A stretch of 64,000 bases of DNA from Bacteroidales bacterium (GCA_016286055.1 JAEERW010000014.1:20721-84720); one strand, 5' to 3'. Shown: positions 7,600 through 18,126, numbered from the stretch's first letter. Numbers and translations: made by a program. Notes: generated from the letters alone by a model not told the origin.

Positions 7600-10500
7600 T
7601 TATAGCTTTAATAATTTGTGAGTTTCTGTGGTGTTGCCGTTGCATATTTTGATTAGATAATATCCTGATGTTAAATCATTTACATCTACTTCTAAACCTT
7701 CACCAGATTTTATCATTAAACCTCCGATTGAGAAAATCGTCCATGTGGGATTGTCGGTTGTCCCTTTTATAATGAGGCTGTTTTTAGTAGGATTGGGATA
7801 AATTGATATGGAGAATATCTTATCCTCCATTTGATTATCTATTGGTGTAGCGATGTTGGATTGTGGCACCGTATAGAGCTTAGGATCCTCAACTAATGCT
7901 CCTACGTTTTCGCCATAAGGCGAGGCTGTGGCGAACACAGCAAGTTTATTTTTATCTGGTACAAGTCCGAAACTTTCATTTTTACCCAATTTTGGATATG
8001 TTATTTCATCAATTTTTTCAGAAACACCTTTAACCACTTGTAATAATTGAATCTTTCCACCTTTGTTGCTCAGCTTGAAGTTGGTATGAAACAAACCTTT
8101 GTCGCTTTCGCCGTCGGCAAAGAATACTACACTTACTCCAGTATTTAGTTTAGTTAGCGATGGTTGGTTGTAAGGAATTGTATAATAGTTGTTTTCATAA
8201 CCGATATATAATCCTGCTATGTCGATTTGTTTGTCAGATAGGTTTCTGATTTCGATATATGCAGGGTACTGATTGTATTCATCGGCGAGAATACCAGCGT
8301 TTTTGGTGCATACTTCGTTGATTACTAACCCTTTTGCCGATTCTAAGCGGGTCTGCTGTCCAGGTGTTGCCACTTGCGACGCTATCCAGTTTTCTCCTAC
8401 GTAATTGTCGGTGCCATAGGATTTTAGATATATAGAACCATTCTGAGGCATTGCTGGCCAATTGTAGCTGCCAAACGAATATTTTACCGAATCAGTTTTT
8501 ATGCCTTTGGTGTTAATAAGTTCAAGTTTGCCTTCGTTGCCTATTTTTCCCTCTGTAAACGTTTGGTTGATAGAAGCTTGTACTCCTTTGTTGGATACTA
8601 CCACGTATCCGTTGCCCGGAATCACTGTTCCTTCTGCAAACTCGAAAGTTATGTTGCCTTGAATCTTGTAACCGCTTATATCGCAGTTGATTTCCGAATT
8701 GTTGTAAAGTTCCACAAATTCCAATTCGTTAGAAACTTTGATTTCGCAAATCTCCATTGGTTCGGCGTTTTTGGTAAGCAATGTGATTTCGGTTTCGTTC
8801 ATGGGTGTGATTTCAAGAATATCAGTGTTGTATTCCTTAGTGTTTTCTCCCTCTTTTACAATCCATTTGTCGATAATTGTACCTTTGGGGAGCAATGCGC
8901 TAAGTTTCAGAGGAATACCTTTGAAATACGAGCATGATATGTCCTCTTTGTTCTCGTATCCGTCAAAAACTATCTTGGCATTTGGGTTGTCGGCAGTAGC
9001 TTTTACATTTACTTTGCCTTCAAGTCCAAAAACATCTATAATATGATTCCAAATTGCTATTCCCCTTCTTTCGTTCCAATATTTCAACTGATTAACCGAT
9101 TTATCAAAGCTGCTTTGGTTGTTGTCTGGATAGTATTTCGCTGAATGATACTTCCATTCGTTGTAAACTATGTCGTGTATGCTGTCGGTAATACGGTTGA
9201 AATTCTTTTCGGAGAAAGTTTTTTGGATATGGTAGGCGAAACGTTGCAAAAACATATTTTTATAGTTTTCGTTTTTGACCAGTCCCCTCATAAGTACTGT
9301 GCTCCAATATGAATTTCCGAGTGCGTTGTCGCTGTCAACAAACACGCGCTTGATTGCATTGTCGTTTGGACCTTTGTCGTATAGTCCCAATGAATATTCA
9401 GTTCCGAAGAGAATCCATCTCCATTTGCTGTTTTGTCCGTGGGTGCGCCAGTATTTGATATTGTTGTTTGGCCAATCCTCGTTGTCGATATATAGCTGTG
9501 CGATGATATAATCGGTATAGTTGTTTATGTCCATCCGGCTTGCTATGTTGTCGAATTCTTTTTGGTTTTGGAGAGACTTGTTTTTTATATCATAGATCAA
9601 ATTTTCGTATGCGGCGTTGTTCCCTTCGATAATTTCAGAGTTGTTTTCCAGAAGGTCGATATCCTCGTCTTTCAGTCCGTAGTTTTCTTCGATGTAATGC
9701 TCGGAGATTTTTTCGCGTATGTTGTGCATTCCGAGATATTGTCCGTTGAGATATACCGCAGCTGGTTGGAACTCTTGGATATCCACGTCCATGTATTTTG
9801 AACATAGCTGCGTGATAATACCATCGCGAATCATGATGTAGGCAAAATCGTTGCCGCCGTTGCGTAGCACTATGGATTTAAACTGGTCGATATCTTTGTT
9901 GGCAAAGAACTTATAATCAATTCTTTTTTCTCCATAATTATCTTTACGTGCAATTATACGCAGAGATTTCATAGCGTTAGTGCGACTACATGAACCGAAT
10001 ATCTTAACTCCTGCATCCAAAGAAACTACCTGTTTGCGGTCTTTGTCGAAATACTCAAAATGGATAGGTCGTTCCCAGTCTTGGTTCCAGTTGGCGGGAT
10101 AATCCATACAGTTGCCAGTTTTTCCTGCTGTGCCTTGTACATAAATGCCTCTAGTATCGTTGAAAAAGTTGTTAGGGTCTGTTGAGAGTGAAACAATAGG
10201 CAAGTCGCAGGGACGATTTTTAATAAAATATGTGTTGGTAACTGCATCGCTAAGCTTGAGATCTGGATTGGATGCCGACACACGCAGTACCGTAGTTTTG
10301 CTAACTCTGAAAGTAAATGGATTGGAACTAGGGTGGCTAGCAGGATAGGAACCATCGGTAGAGTATCTTATGTCGGCATTTGGATCGTCGCAAGATATTG
10401 TTACATCGATGCTTGAATTAAAAAAACCGCCTTGAATATCTACTTTCGGCATCATAGTACGGGCTTCTGAATTAGTGTTTTTGTCGTAGGGTGTAGGTGT

Positions 10501-10956
10501 TGCGAATACTCCCCAAGTGCCTTGTCCGTCTTGAACTCGTCCGAAAGACTGGTCGGGGAGTAAGGGCGGCACTTTAATCTGATCCACTATGTTGCCCGTT
10601 CCGTCGCTGAGGATTATCGTTTCGCCCTCCGCAGATAGTTTGAAATTGGTGTTTACACCAGATGCTTCGCCGTTGCACATAATCATCAGAAAACCGTATG
10701 GCTCTAATTTGTATGAATCTGGGAATTGCCATTTTTGTGGTTTTTCTGGATCGTCGGAAATGGAAAAGCCGTGCATATATGCGTATCCCGGGGTGGGATT
10801 GTATATTTCTATCCAGTCGCATTTATGACCGAAAACCTCAATGTCGTCGCTGTTGGTGCAAACCTCATTGATAACTACCTGTGCAACTGTATTTTGCGCT
10901 GCAAAAAACAATCCTGCACACAACGCAGTTTTACTCAATATATTGATATACTTCAT
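7600..10956 (-). CDS. Secreted CotH-like protein with lamin-tail domains and T9SS type A sorting signal
   Basis: About 1118 residues from the ATG at 10956, chosen because it begins a clean signal peptide (MKYINILSKTALCAGLFFAA...). Order of domains: a lamin-tail-like domain (starting VINEVCTNSDDIEVFG), a chitobiase C-terminal-like beta domain (ADIRYSTDGSYP), a CotH kinase-like domain (VKIFGSCSRTNAMKSLRI through MHNIREKISEHYIEENYG), two further lamin-tail domains (one starting VINEVCTKN), and a C-terminal T9SS type A sorting domain (SISIYPNPTKNSLIIKG). It should be exported through the outer membrane and anchored on the surface or released. CotH proteins in spores are atypical protein kinases; whether this one phosphorylates anything is unknown. 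An in-frame extension to 11010 is rejected because it precedes the signal peptide. Confidence 0.87.
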   Translation of the reverse strand: MKYINILSKTALCAGLFFAAQNTVAQVVINEVCTNSDDIEVFGHKCDWIEIYNPTPGYAYMHGFSISDDPEKPQKWQFPDSYKLEPYGFLMIMCNGEASGVNTNFKLSAEGETIILSDGTGNIVDQIKVPPLLPDQSFGRVQDGQGTWGVFATPTPYDKNTNSEARTMMPKVDIQGGFFNSSIDVTISCDDPNADIRYSTDGSYPASHPSSNPFTFRVSKTTVLRVSASNPDLKLSDAVTNTYFIKNRPCDLPIVSLSTDPNNFFNDTRGIYVQGTAGKTGNCMDYPANWNQDWERPIHFEYFDKDRKQVVSLDAGVKIFGSCSRTNAMKSLRIIARKDNYGEKRIDYKFFANKDIDQFKSIVLRNGGNDFAYIMIRDGIITQLCSKYMDVDIQEFQPAAVYLNGQYLGMHNIREKISEHYIEENYGLKDEDIDLLENNSEIIEGNNAAYENLIYDIKNKSLQNQKEFDNIASRMDINNYTDYIIAQLYIDNEDWPNNNIKYWRTHGQNSKWRWILFGTEYSLGLYDKGPNDNAIKRVFVDSDNALGNSYWSTVLMRGLVKNENYKNMFLQRFAYHIQKTFSEKNFNRITDSIHDIVYNEWKYHSAKYYPDNNQSSFDKSVNQLKYWNERRGIAIWNHIIDVFGLEGKVNVKATADNPNAKIVFDGYENKEDISCSYFKGIPLKLSALLPKGTIIDKWIVKEGENTKEYNTDILEITPMNETEITLLTKNAEPMEICEIKVSNELEFVELYNNSEINCDISGYKIQGNITFEFAEGTVIPGNGYVVVSNKGVQASINQTFTEGKIGNEGKLELINTKGIKTDSVKYSFGSYNWPAMPQNGSIYLKSYGTDNYVGENWIASQVATPGQQTRLESAKGLVINEVCTKNAGILADEYNQYPAYIEIRNLSDKQIDIAGLYIGYENNYYTIPYNQPSLTKLNTGVSVVFFADGESDKGLFHTNFKLSNKGGKIQLLQVVKGVSEKIDEITYPKLGKNESFGLVPDKNKLAVFATASPYGENVGALVEDPKLYTVPQSNIATPIDNQMEDKIFSISIYPNPTKNSLIIKGTTDNPTWTIFSIGGLMIKSGEGLEVDVNDLTSGYYLIKICNGNTTETHKLLKL

Positions 10957-11023
10957 AATTAATATCGTTTTAAAACTCAAAATATTCTTGGATTTTTCAG
11001 ATAAAATCACTTAAAACACGCTA

Positions 11024-11031
11024 CAAATGTA
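11024..11031 (-). promoter_or_regulatory. Promoter -7 element for the CotH-like gene
   Basis: On the minus strand this reads TACATTTG, an exact TAnnTTTG match, 67 bases before the ATG at 10956. No -33 TTTG is found at the standard spacing. Confidence 0.5.
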
Positions 11032-11095
11032 GCATATTTTTAATAAATAAAAAAACTGATTATTAATTCGGCAAGGATTTGCCATTGGAAAAAAG

Positions 11096-11187
<92 letters not shown>

Positions 11188-11224
11188 GGGGTTAAAACTG
11201 AATTTGCTTTTTTCGATTGCGGTG

Positions 11225-11255
11225 CAAAGGTAGGTATTTTTTTCTTCTTTGCAAA
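11225..11255 (-). promoter_or_regulatory. Promoter of tRNA-Ser
   Basis: On the minus strand TTTG (11252-11255), 19 bases, TACCTTTG (11225-11232): a perfect -33/-7 match, 37 bases before the tRNA. The remaining sequence up to 11410 is A/T-tract-rich, and I see no other gene there. Confidence 0.8.
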
Positions 11256-11410
11256 CTTTATTAATCAAAAAAACATATTTTTTACACTTTTTTTTTAATG
11301 CTTTTGTTATTTGTTTGGTTTTCAAATTTTTAAAACTTATACAATATATACGTTTTTTTTTATCATTATAAAAAAAATGTTTACTTTCGTTTCGGAAAAT
11401 ACTAACTATT

Positions 11411-14041
11411 ATGGCAAAAAAATATTTTGTAATATTCTTATTATCAATAATCTGTAATATCTGTTATGCGCAGTTGGAAACCTCTGTCTGGTATTTTGGC
11501 CGCAACTGCGGATTGGATTTCAAGTCGCAAAATCCTACAATTCTTACCGATGGTGCACTCGACAACTGGGAGGGAGTGGCTTGTTTTAGCGATAGTCTTG
11601 GACACCTTTTATTTTATACCGACGGTCAAACAATCTGGAACCGTGAACACAATGTAATGGAAAATGGCGACGGCCTTATTGGAAGTCACGGTAGCACCGA
11701 AAGCGCCATCATAGTGCCATGGCCTAAAAGCAACGGCAAGTATTATGTGTTTGTGGTAGATGAAAACGGATTGGGTCCGTTGAGTTATTCTGTTGTGGAT
11801 ATGAGTTTAGACGAAGGACGGGGTGCTGTAACAGCTGATAAAAATGTTATCCTTGAAGACCTTGTCGTAGAGAAAGTTACAGCAATACGACATTCCAACC
11901 AACAGAATTTTTGGGTACTCACTCGCGTTACAGGTCACGACAACGACGAATTTCAAACACAAAACACATCAGGAACCGATGTAGTGGAATATCTCATCGA
12001 CGAAAACGGATTGAACCTCTCTTCGCGTCAAGTATATCCCGTTGGTTCTGTGGATTATGCGATAGCAAATTTTCATAATGTTTCCTCCCAACCTTTTGCT
12101 GTGGGTTATATGAGAGTGTCGCCCAAAGGTAATTATATTGCTTGCGCCACGTCTATTAATCTTACCTTTCCTGATGGTATTTATAGTGTAATAGACTTAT
12201 ATAAATTCGATCCTTCTACGGGTATTGTAAGTCCCTATGCTGTAATTCGAGACGACGAAGGACAGCTTTATGGAGTTGAGTTTTCAAATGATGAGTCAAA
12301 ATTATACTATTCATCGGAACGTACCATATTTCAGATAGATTTGTCGCTGAGCTCTGTTGCCGAGATAGAACAATCGGCTATAAAGATAGGAACATTTGAT
12401 TACGAAAGTTTTGGCATTCCGCTGTTTCCTCCCGACTTGTATCGAGAAGATTTTGCAACCGACGAGGAATATAAATTAGCCATTGAACAACAAACTCCCT
12501 TTGCAGGTGCATTGCAACTTGCTATCAACGGCAAAATCTACATTTCGCAAAACAACTGTGAATATCTTGGTGTTATAGAAAACCCACGAGAAAGGGGAGC
12601 AGCGTGCGGTTTCAATACCCGGGGGCAGTATCTTGGCGGCAAAATTGGTCAAATGGGCCTCCCAAACTTTATTCCTACATATTTTCTCCCTCCAAATTTC
12701 ACAATATCAGACAATTGTGTCAACAAAAATGTTCATTTTGAATGTAATGATGAGAGGGCGATTGATTATTATGAATGGGTTTTGGCAGATTCTCTCGGCA
12801 CCACCATTGCTACTGGCAACAATCGTGAATTTGATTATTTATTGTCCAAAAGCGGCACCTATAGAATTACCCTCACCATACGTATAGGAGCAAACGAATC
12901 GTCAGAATACCGTTTCTTCAAAGTGTACAACCCTCCAACGATTTCTTTGCCAGAAGACCAGACTATCTGTAGAGGTGATGTATACACAATTGTGCCTGAC
13001 ATTCCCGAAAATTGCGATTATGTATGGAGCAACGGCTGTACTGGAATAACCAATCCAATTAGCGAATCTACGATTGTTTCTATCGGGATCACTAACCAAT
13101 TTACAGGTTGTTATACCATCGACGACATACAGATTTCTGTAGTTGACCCAACGGAGTTTTCTTTTGGTAGCCCTCGTGAATTTTGCGAAGGTGACAGTGT
13201 GGAAGTGAAATGCCCTTTGAGTTTCGCCTACAACGAGTTTATCTATCTCGACAACTCATCATCAGCGCTTGCACGTTATTTTAATAAGGCAGGCGAATAC
13301 ACTGCCCAACTTACCGACATTAATGGATGCAAATTCACCAACACTATTCAGATTACCGCCACGCCGCTTCCTGTCATAGATTTTAAAACTGACCAAGTGC
13401 TGTGCCGCGATTCGTTTAAGATTATCGACTGCAACGTTAAAAACGCTACATATAAATGGTCTACGGGCGAAACCACGCAATCGGTCCAAGTGAGCGAAAT
13501 TGGCAATTACTCAGTATTGGTAACCGATGCAAAAGGTTGTGTTTCAAAAGATTCAATTGAACTCAAAGAGTTTACCAAACCAGAGATTTCGCTTATTGCC
13601 GACACAACCATCTGCGACGACACTGAATTTTATCTTACATCCGAATGGCCTGATGCCACAGATTATATTTGGCAAAATGGTCAGCCCGGTAAAGAAATTC
13701 TTGTGGAATCATCTGGCATTTATAAACTTAGCATCATCAATATGTGCGGAGTAGCCACCGATTCTGTGGATATAACGGTTCGTTATTGTGGCGAATTTGT
13801 TTTCCCTAATATCATTACACCAAACGGTGACGGCATCAACGACTATTTCAAAATCAAAGGGTTAGAGTGGAGTAGCGGTTGGGAGATGTCGATATTTAAT
13901 CGTGAAGGAAAGATGGTTTTCCATTCTTCTGATTATAAAAACAATTGGAACGCCCCCGATTTATCCGATGGTGTGTATTTCTATATCATGGAAAAGCAAG
14001 GCAACCGTTATAAGGGAAACATCAGCGTATTTCATAAATAG
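11411..14041 (+). CDS. Secreted beta-propeller/Ig-like protein with T9SS type B (gliding motility-type) C-terminal domain
   Basis: 876 residues. A signal peptide (MAKKYFVIFLLSIICNICYA, cleavage near residue 20) is followed by a WD40/propeller-like N-terminal half (VWYFGRNCGLDF, LLFYTDGQTIWN, YYSSERTIFQI). The second half is a series of PKD/Ig-like modules with paired cysteines. The C-terminal CHU_C/T9SS type B domain begins FVFPNIITPNGDGINDYF and ends with GVYFYIMEKQGNRYKGNISV. Such proteins are exported by the type IX system and often act in adhesion or surface binding; the ligand here is unknown. It ends 4 bp from the convergent DUF721 gene. Confidence 0.88.
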   Translation: MAKKYFVIFLLSIICNICYAQLETSVWYFGRNCGLDFKSQNPTILTDGALDNWEGVACFSDSLGHLLFYTDGQTIWNREHNVMENGDGLIGSHGSTESAIIVPWPKSNGKYYVFVVDENGLGPLSYSVVDMSLDEGRGAVTADKNVILEDLVVEKVTAIRHSNQQNFWVLTRVTGHDNDEFQTQNTSGTDVVEYLIDENGLNLSSRQVYPVGSVDYAIANFHNVSSQPFAVGYMRVSPKGNYIACATSINLTFPDGIYSVIDLYKFDPSTGIVSPYAVIRDDEGQLYGVEFSNDESKLYYSSERTIFQIDLSLSSVAEIEQSAIKIGTFDYESFGIPLFPPDLYREDFATDEEYKLAIEQQTPFAGALQLAINGKIYISQNNCEYLGVIENPRERGAACGFNTRGQYLGGKIGQMGLPNFIPTYFLPPNFTISDNCVNKNVHFECNDERAIDYYEWVLADSLGTTIATGNNREFDYLLSKSGTYRITLTIRIGANESSEYRFFKVYNPPTISLPEDQTICRGDVYTIVPDIPENCDYVWSNGCTGITNPISESTIVSIGITNQFTGCYTIDDIQISVVDPTEFSFGSPREFCEGDSVEVKCPLSFAYNEFIYLDNSSSALARYFNKAGEYTAQLTDINGCKFTNTIQITATPLPVIDFKTDQVLCRDSFKIIDCNVKNATYKWSTGETTQSVQVSEIGNYSVLVTDAKGCVSKDSIELKEFTKPEISLIADTTICDDTEFYLTSEWPDATDYIWQNGQPGKEILVESSGIYKLSIINMCGVATDSVDITVRYCGEFVFPNIITPNGDGINDYFKIKGLEWSSGWEMSIFNREGKMVFHSSDYKNNWNAPDLSDGVYFYIMEKQGNRYKGNISVFHK

Positions 14042-14045
14042 CCAA

Positions 14046-14336
14046 TTATTTCACCACCAACTGTTTTACAATTTGTTCACAAGCAGCTTCGTTAATCTTA
14101 CGGATTATTTCGCTGCGCCGCGACATTATTTCGTTGCGTATTAGAGGTGATTTAAATTTCACCGTAAGCACTCCCTGACGTAAATCAATGTCCATGGTAT
14201 CGCGCGAAATTACGCGACCAACCACTTCGTCCCATTTTTGGAGAGCACGTATCTCTCTTATTCGCACATCGGCGCCAATAGCGTGTAGGTATTGTCTTAG
14301 CACATTCGACAACGGTTCTGCATCCTTTCTGTCCAT
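14046..14336 (-). CDS. DUF721 (DciA-like) protein
   Basis: A 96-residue protein of the DUF721 family (PLSNVLRQYLHAIGADVRIREIRALQKWDEVVG, with the typical W-x-x-V-V-G core). DUF721 includes DciA, the ancestral loader of the replicative helicase DnaB, so a DNA-replication role is plausible but not shown. It lies 12 bp after the SpoIIE-like gene on the same strand, so the two are probably co-transcribed. Confidence 0.8.
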   Translation of the reverse strand: MDRKDAEPLSNVLRQYLHAIGADVRIREIRALQKWDEVVGRVISRDTMDIDLRQGVLTVKFKSPLIRNEIMSRRSEIIRKINEAACEQIVKQLVVK

Positions 14337-14348
14337 ACTGTATAGTTT

Positions 14349-15434
14349 TTATTCGTCAATTTCGGGATCTAAATCCGTGGGTTCTGCCGGTATGGGTTTC
14401 ATAACAGCTTTTACCTTTAAGGCTAGACCTATAATAAGTATGTCGTTTGCGCGAGTGTCGTTGCCTCGCCATTTGTCAAACTCGTTTTTAAAACTTTGCA
14501 TTTGTTCCGACATGCTCTCCGATGAGTGTTTCATCAGCATCTGACGGAAATAAATATCGCCGAATCTGTTTCCCGAACTACCTCCACGCTGATTGACAAA
14601 ACCATCGGTTTTGATATAAAGTTTGTCGTCTTTTTCAAGCTCTATGGTTTCAGATGTGTAATTTTTCCTACGCCCAAAAGATACGGCAAAGTTCATGCGG
14701 TCGCCTCGGAATTCGTGTACATCCACCTCGCGACGGTTGGTACCAGGATAGGATTTTCTAAGTAGACACATACTGCCGTAAGCACCTGCGTACGACAATG
14801 TATGCTCTTTTTGATTGATTATACATACCGTAAAGTTAACTGGAAAATCATCTTCGTGACGGTAAGAATTGTTGCTTTCTGCCAGATGTGCGTACTTGCC
14901 GCGGAGCATATCCAGAATCCGTCCAGCTGGAATTGTTGACAAATCCACCCGTTCTATAATCTCCGAAAGAAATACAACATTTAAAATGCCCATAATCAAG
15001 CCGTTGACACCCGACACTCCGCTATTACCACAAGCTGCCAGCACATAGTCGCCTTTGGAAGCAAACTTGTAAAAATCGCCGCCAGCATTTTCAAAAGGAA
15101 CATCCAGCACAAAATAATCAGGAAACAGCGATTTGATATATCCCCGTCCCGAAAATACGGTTTTTTGAACCACTGTCAAGTTTTTAACCATCTCAATCAT
15201 ACGGAATTTCTGACTGTCAACAATGCCTTTAAGTTCAGAAACTCTGCGCTCCGATTTAGAAATCTGGCTCTTGCAATTTTCAACACTCGAACTGAGAACT
15301 TTGATATCGTTCTCAGCCTCGTCTAATTTTTTTTGCCACTCGCTTTTAATCTTGGTACTTTTTTGTCGCTCCTTAATCAACAAAAACACCGACACAGCGA
15401 GTAATACAGAAAGAATAATTATAATATATATCAT
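14349..15434 (-). CDS. SpoIIE/PP2C-like phosphatase with degenerate metal site
   Basis: 361 residues: an N-terminal membrane helix (1-20), a coiled coil (about 25-90), then a SpoIIE-type PP2C fold (about 95-340). The first metal motif is kept (AGGDFY, D120). The second, normally GDxxGHG, reads GNSGVSG (136-142): the Asp is replaced by Asn and the His is lost. The usual C-terminal DD reads N330-D331, while TDG is kept at 276-278. Compared with the two intact SpoIIE domains encoded divergently next door, this looks catalytically weakened or inactive, perhaps a pseudophosphatase that binds phosphoprotein. That is inference from missing residues. Confidence 0.8.
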   Translation of the reverse strand: MIYIIIILSVLLAVSVFLLIKERQKSTKIKSEWQKKLDEAENDIKVLSSSVENCKSQISKSERRVSELKGIVDSQKFRMIEMVKNLTVVQKTVFSGRGYIKSLFPDYFVLDVPFENAGGDFYKFASKGDYVLAACGNSGVSGVNGLIMGILNVVFLSEIIERVDLSTIPAGRILDMLRGKYAHLAESNNSYRHEDDFPVNFTVCIINQKEHTLSYAGAYGSMCLLRKSYPGTNRREVDVHEFRGDRMNFAVSFGRRKNYTSETIELEKDDKLYIKTDGFVNQRGGSSGNRFGDIYFRQMLMKHSSESMSEQMQSFKNEFDKWRGNDTRANDILIIGLALKVKAVMKPIPAEPTDLDPEIDE

Positions 15435-15489
15435 TAAATCAATAAGTTAAAATCTATTTTGTAATATTTGCTGCTATTAATTTCAAGCG

Positions 15490-15497
15490 CAAAAGTA
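15490..15497 (-). promoter_or_regulatory. Promoter -7 element for the SpoIIE-like/DUF721 pair
   Basis: On the minus strand this reads TACTTTTG, an exact TAnnTTTG match 55 bases before the ATG at 15434. The rest of the 304-base divergent intergenic region (15435-15738) is A/T-rich. Toward the plus-strand gene it holds TAACTTTC near 15631, a one-mismatch -7 box. I see no RNA gene in it. Confidence 0.45.
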
Positions 15498-15738
15498 ACA
15501 AAAAAAATCCATTCTCGTATAAAAAAATATTATTGCTTGATTATCAGGTACAAAGGATTTAATAATGCATAAAAAATGTATTTTTTGTAAAAAAAAAAGA
15601 TATATCATTATGTTATTTCCAAAAAAATGTTTAACTTTCGGCACAATTTATCTAACCAAAAATAACTGTTAGGTATTGTTTTTTGGTATGGATATTGTTT
15701 TTTTTGAAAAAGAATATCACAATAGAATATTGATAGAG

Positions 15739-18123
15739 ATGACTGGCAACAAAAAAATAGATAATATATATAAGGTGTTATTGAGGAGCACTGTATTGCT
15801 TATAGCATTACTGCTCTCGAAGCCAAGTATATGCCAGAACAACAATAACGCAACCATGAATGCACAAGTAGTAATGCTTTGTGCCAAACATATTCAATGG
15901 AAAAATTACAAACGTCCCAAAGAATTATCAATCACTGTAATAGGTAAAGTTTCTGACGAGTTCAACGCTCTTTCTTCAAATGCAGAGGGCAAGTCGTTGA
16001 ATGGTGTTCCAATTAGAGTTTACCGCAAAAACTTCAACGAACTTGTGCCTACCGATATCATCTTTGTGGGCAAATCCAACTACGACGAATTGGAAGCTGT
16101 GAGCACATTTGCCAAAGAAAATAAATGCCTTGTGTTCGCAGGGCAAGCACCTAACACAAAATTTGCAGCTATCAATATCCGGCTTGAATCTGGAAGCGGC
16201 GGTAGCACATACGATATTAATACCGCCAACTTCAACGATGACGCTTCCCCAACCGATTCTCTTTGGATTTTCAGCGGTAGCAAGGAAGACCTTAAACAGC
16301 GTTTTAAAGTCAACTACGACGAACTTCAAGCACGTGAGAAACGTTTGCAAGACCTTGAAAAGAGCCTTAACGACCAGCAAGAACAATTGTTGGCTCAGAA
16401 AAACAAAAACCAACTTGTAAAACAGCAGAACTTGCGAATTGAGGCTCAGCTTAAAGAAAACTTAGAGGAGATTGAAGTTCAAAAACGCAAAGCATCTGCC
16501 CTTATGGCCGATGTACGTCAAAAAGAGCGTCAAATTATCCTTACTGCAACCGAAATCGAAAACTCAATGCGCGAAATTGAAATCAAGCAGCGAGAAATTG
16601 ATTCCTCTAACTTGAAACTTAAAGAAATGGACCTTGACCTTCAGCAAAAAGAGAAAGATATCAAGGATCAGATCGACAGAATTAAGGTTGAGGACACTAA
16701 CATTGCCACACAGGAGCGCAACAGAACATATCTGATTATATTCATCATCGTTGTTGTGATACTTTTGGTAATTATTATCAAGAGCCTTATTAATAGCAAA
16801 CGAACCAACGCGGCGCTGAATGTAAAGAACACCGAGCTTAAAAAGCAGAAAAAAGAGATCGACCAGCAAGCGCACCAGCTTGAAAGCGTCAACAAAGAGT
16901 TGGAAAAACTTTCAATTGTGGCTGGCAAAACCCAGAACGCTATCATCATTATGGATAGAAACGGTTATTTCGAATGGGTAAACGCTGGATTTACACGTAT
17001 TTATGGATATACATTGCAGCTTTTGCGCAACGAACGCGACGAAAATATCGTGAATGTGTCGGCAAACAAGAGCATACGCAACATCCTCTTTAAATGTGTA
17101 AGCAACAAGCAGACAATTATTTTCGAATCCGACAGCGTTACCCGTAGCGGAAATGTTATCAGCAGCCAAACCACACTTACACCTATTCTCAATGAAGACA
17201 AGGAGGTAAGCAAGTTGGTGGCTATTTATTCAGATATTAGCAAACTTAAAGAGCAGGAGGCCGCTATCCGTAGTCAAAACGAGGAGCTTCTCCAACAGAA
17301 AAACACCCTTGAGGAGCAGAAAAACCAAATTGAAGAGCAGAATAGGCACATTAAGTCAAGTATCAACTATGCTCAAACTATCCAGAACACAATTCTGCCC
17401 GAAAAAAATCAAATCGACCAATATTTCGACAACTTTATACTATTCAGTCCCAAAGACATAGTTTCGGGCGACTTCTATTGGTTTGCCGATGTTGACGACC
17501 AAGGACACAAATATCAATTTATAGGTGATTTCGACTGTACAGGTCACGGTGTGCCGGGCGCATTTATGAGCCTTATCGGCAACCGACTGCTCAACGAAAT
17601 TGTTAACGTGAAGAAACTCTACTCACCACGTGATATAATGGATAACCTAAACCTCGGAGTAATTAAAGCCTTGAAACAAGAGCAGAGTCTCAACAACGAT
17701 GGTATGGACACTTGCCTCTGCCGCGTTGAGAAACTTTCCGAAGGTAAATATTCCGTAGTATTCTGCGGTGCAAAACGTCCTCTTTATTACCTCACCACTT
17801 CCGATGTGGAAATCCAACAACTCAAAGGCGACCGTAAATCTATTGGTGGTGTGCGATCCAAACGCAACACCGCTGAGTTTACCGATCAGGAACTTATCCT
17901 CAAAAGTGGCGATATGATTTATCTTACAAGCGACGGTATTATCGACCAAAACGACAGCGAGCGTCACAGATTCGGCACTGAAAAATTCTTAGCGCTGCTG
18001 TACTCAATCAAAGACAAACCGATGGATTCTCAGGGAGGTCTTATCCGCCAGAGCCTCGACGATTATAAGAAAGACGAAGAACAACGTGATGATATTTCTG
18101 TTATTGGAATAAAATTTAAATAG
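15739..18123 (+). CDS. YfiR-PAS-SpoIIE sensor serine phosphatase (SiaA-like), copy 1
   Basis: About 794 residues from the ATG at 15739 (MTGNKKIDNIYKVLLRSTVL), chosen because it gives a plausible signal/anchor; earlier in-frame starts lie in an unlikely extension. Order: signal segment, periplasmic YfiR/DUF4154-like domain (NAQVVMLCAKHIQW), long coiled coil, membrane helix (YLIIFIIVVVILLVIIIKSL), PAS domain (NAIIIMDRNGYFEWVNAGF), short coiled coil, and SpoIIE/PP2C phosphatase. The last has intact motifs: SGDFYWF, DCTGHGVPGAFMS, TSDGIIDQND and RDDISVIGI. It should sense a periplasmic or redox cue and dephosphorylate a Ser/Thr-phosphorylated regulator, by analogy with SiaA acting on SiaC. A paralogue follows 3 bp downstream. 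Confidence 0.87.
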   Translation: MTGNKKIDNIYKVLLRSTVLLIALLLSKPSICQNNNNATMNAQVVMLCAKHIQWKNYKRPKELSITVIGKVSDEFNALSSNAEGKSLNGVPIRVYRKNFNELVPTDIIFVGKSNYDELEAVSTFAKENKCLVFAGQAPNTKFAAINIRLESGSGGSTYDINTANFNDDASPTDSLWIFSGSKEDLKQRFKVNYDELQAREKRLQDLEKSLNDQQEQLLAQKNKNQLVKQQNLRIEAQLKENLEEIEVQKRKASALMADVRQKERQIILTATEIENSMREIEIKQREIDSSNLKLKEMDLDLQQKEKDIKDQIDRIKVEDTNIATQERNRTYLIIFIIVVVILLVIIIKSLINSKRTNAALNVKNTELKKQKKEIDQQAHQLESVNKELEKLSIVAGKTQNAIIIMDRNGYFEWVNAGFTRIYGYTLQLLRNERDENIVNVSANKSIRNILFKCVSNKQTIIFESDSVTRSGNVISSQTTLTPILNEDKEVSKLVAIYSDISKLKEQEAAIRSQNEELLQQKNTLEEQKNQIEEQNRHIKSSINYAQTIQNTILPEKNQIDQYFDNFILFSPKDIVSGDFYWFADVDDQGHKYQFIGDFDCTGHGVPGAFMSLIGNRLLNEIVNVKKLYSPRDIMDNLNLGVIKALKQEQSLNNDGMDTCLCRVEKLSEGKYSVVFCGAKRPLYYLTTSDVEIQQLKGDRKSIGGVRSKRNTAEFTDQELILKSGDMIYLTSDGIIDQNDSERHRFGTEKFLALLYSIKDKPMDSQGGLIRQSLDDYKKDEEQRDDISVIGIKFK

Positions 18124-18126
18124 AGA

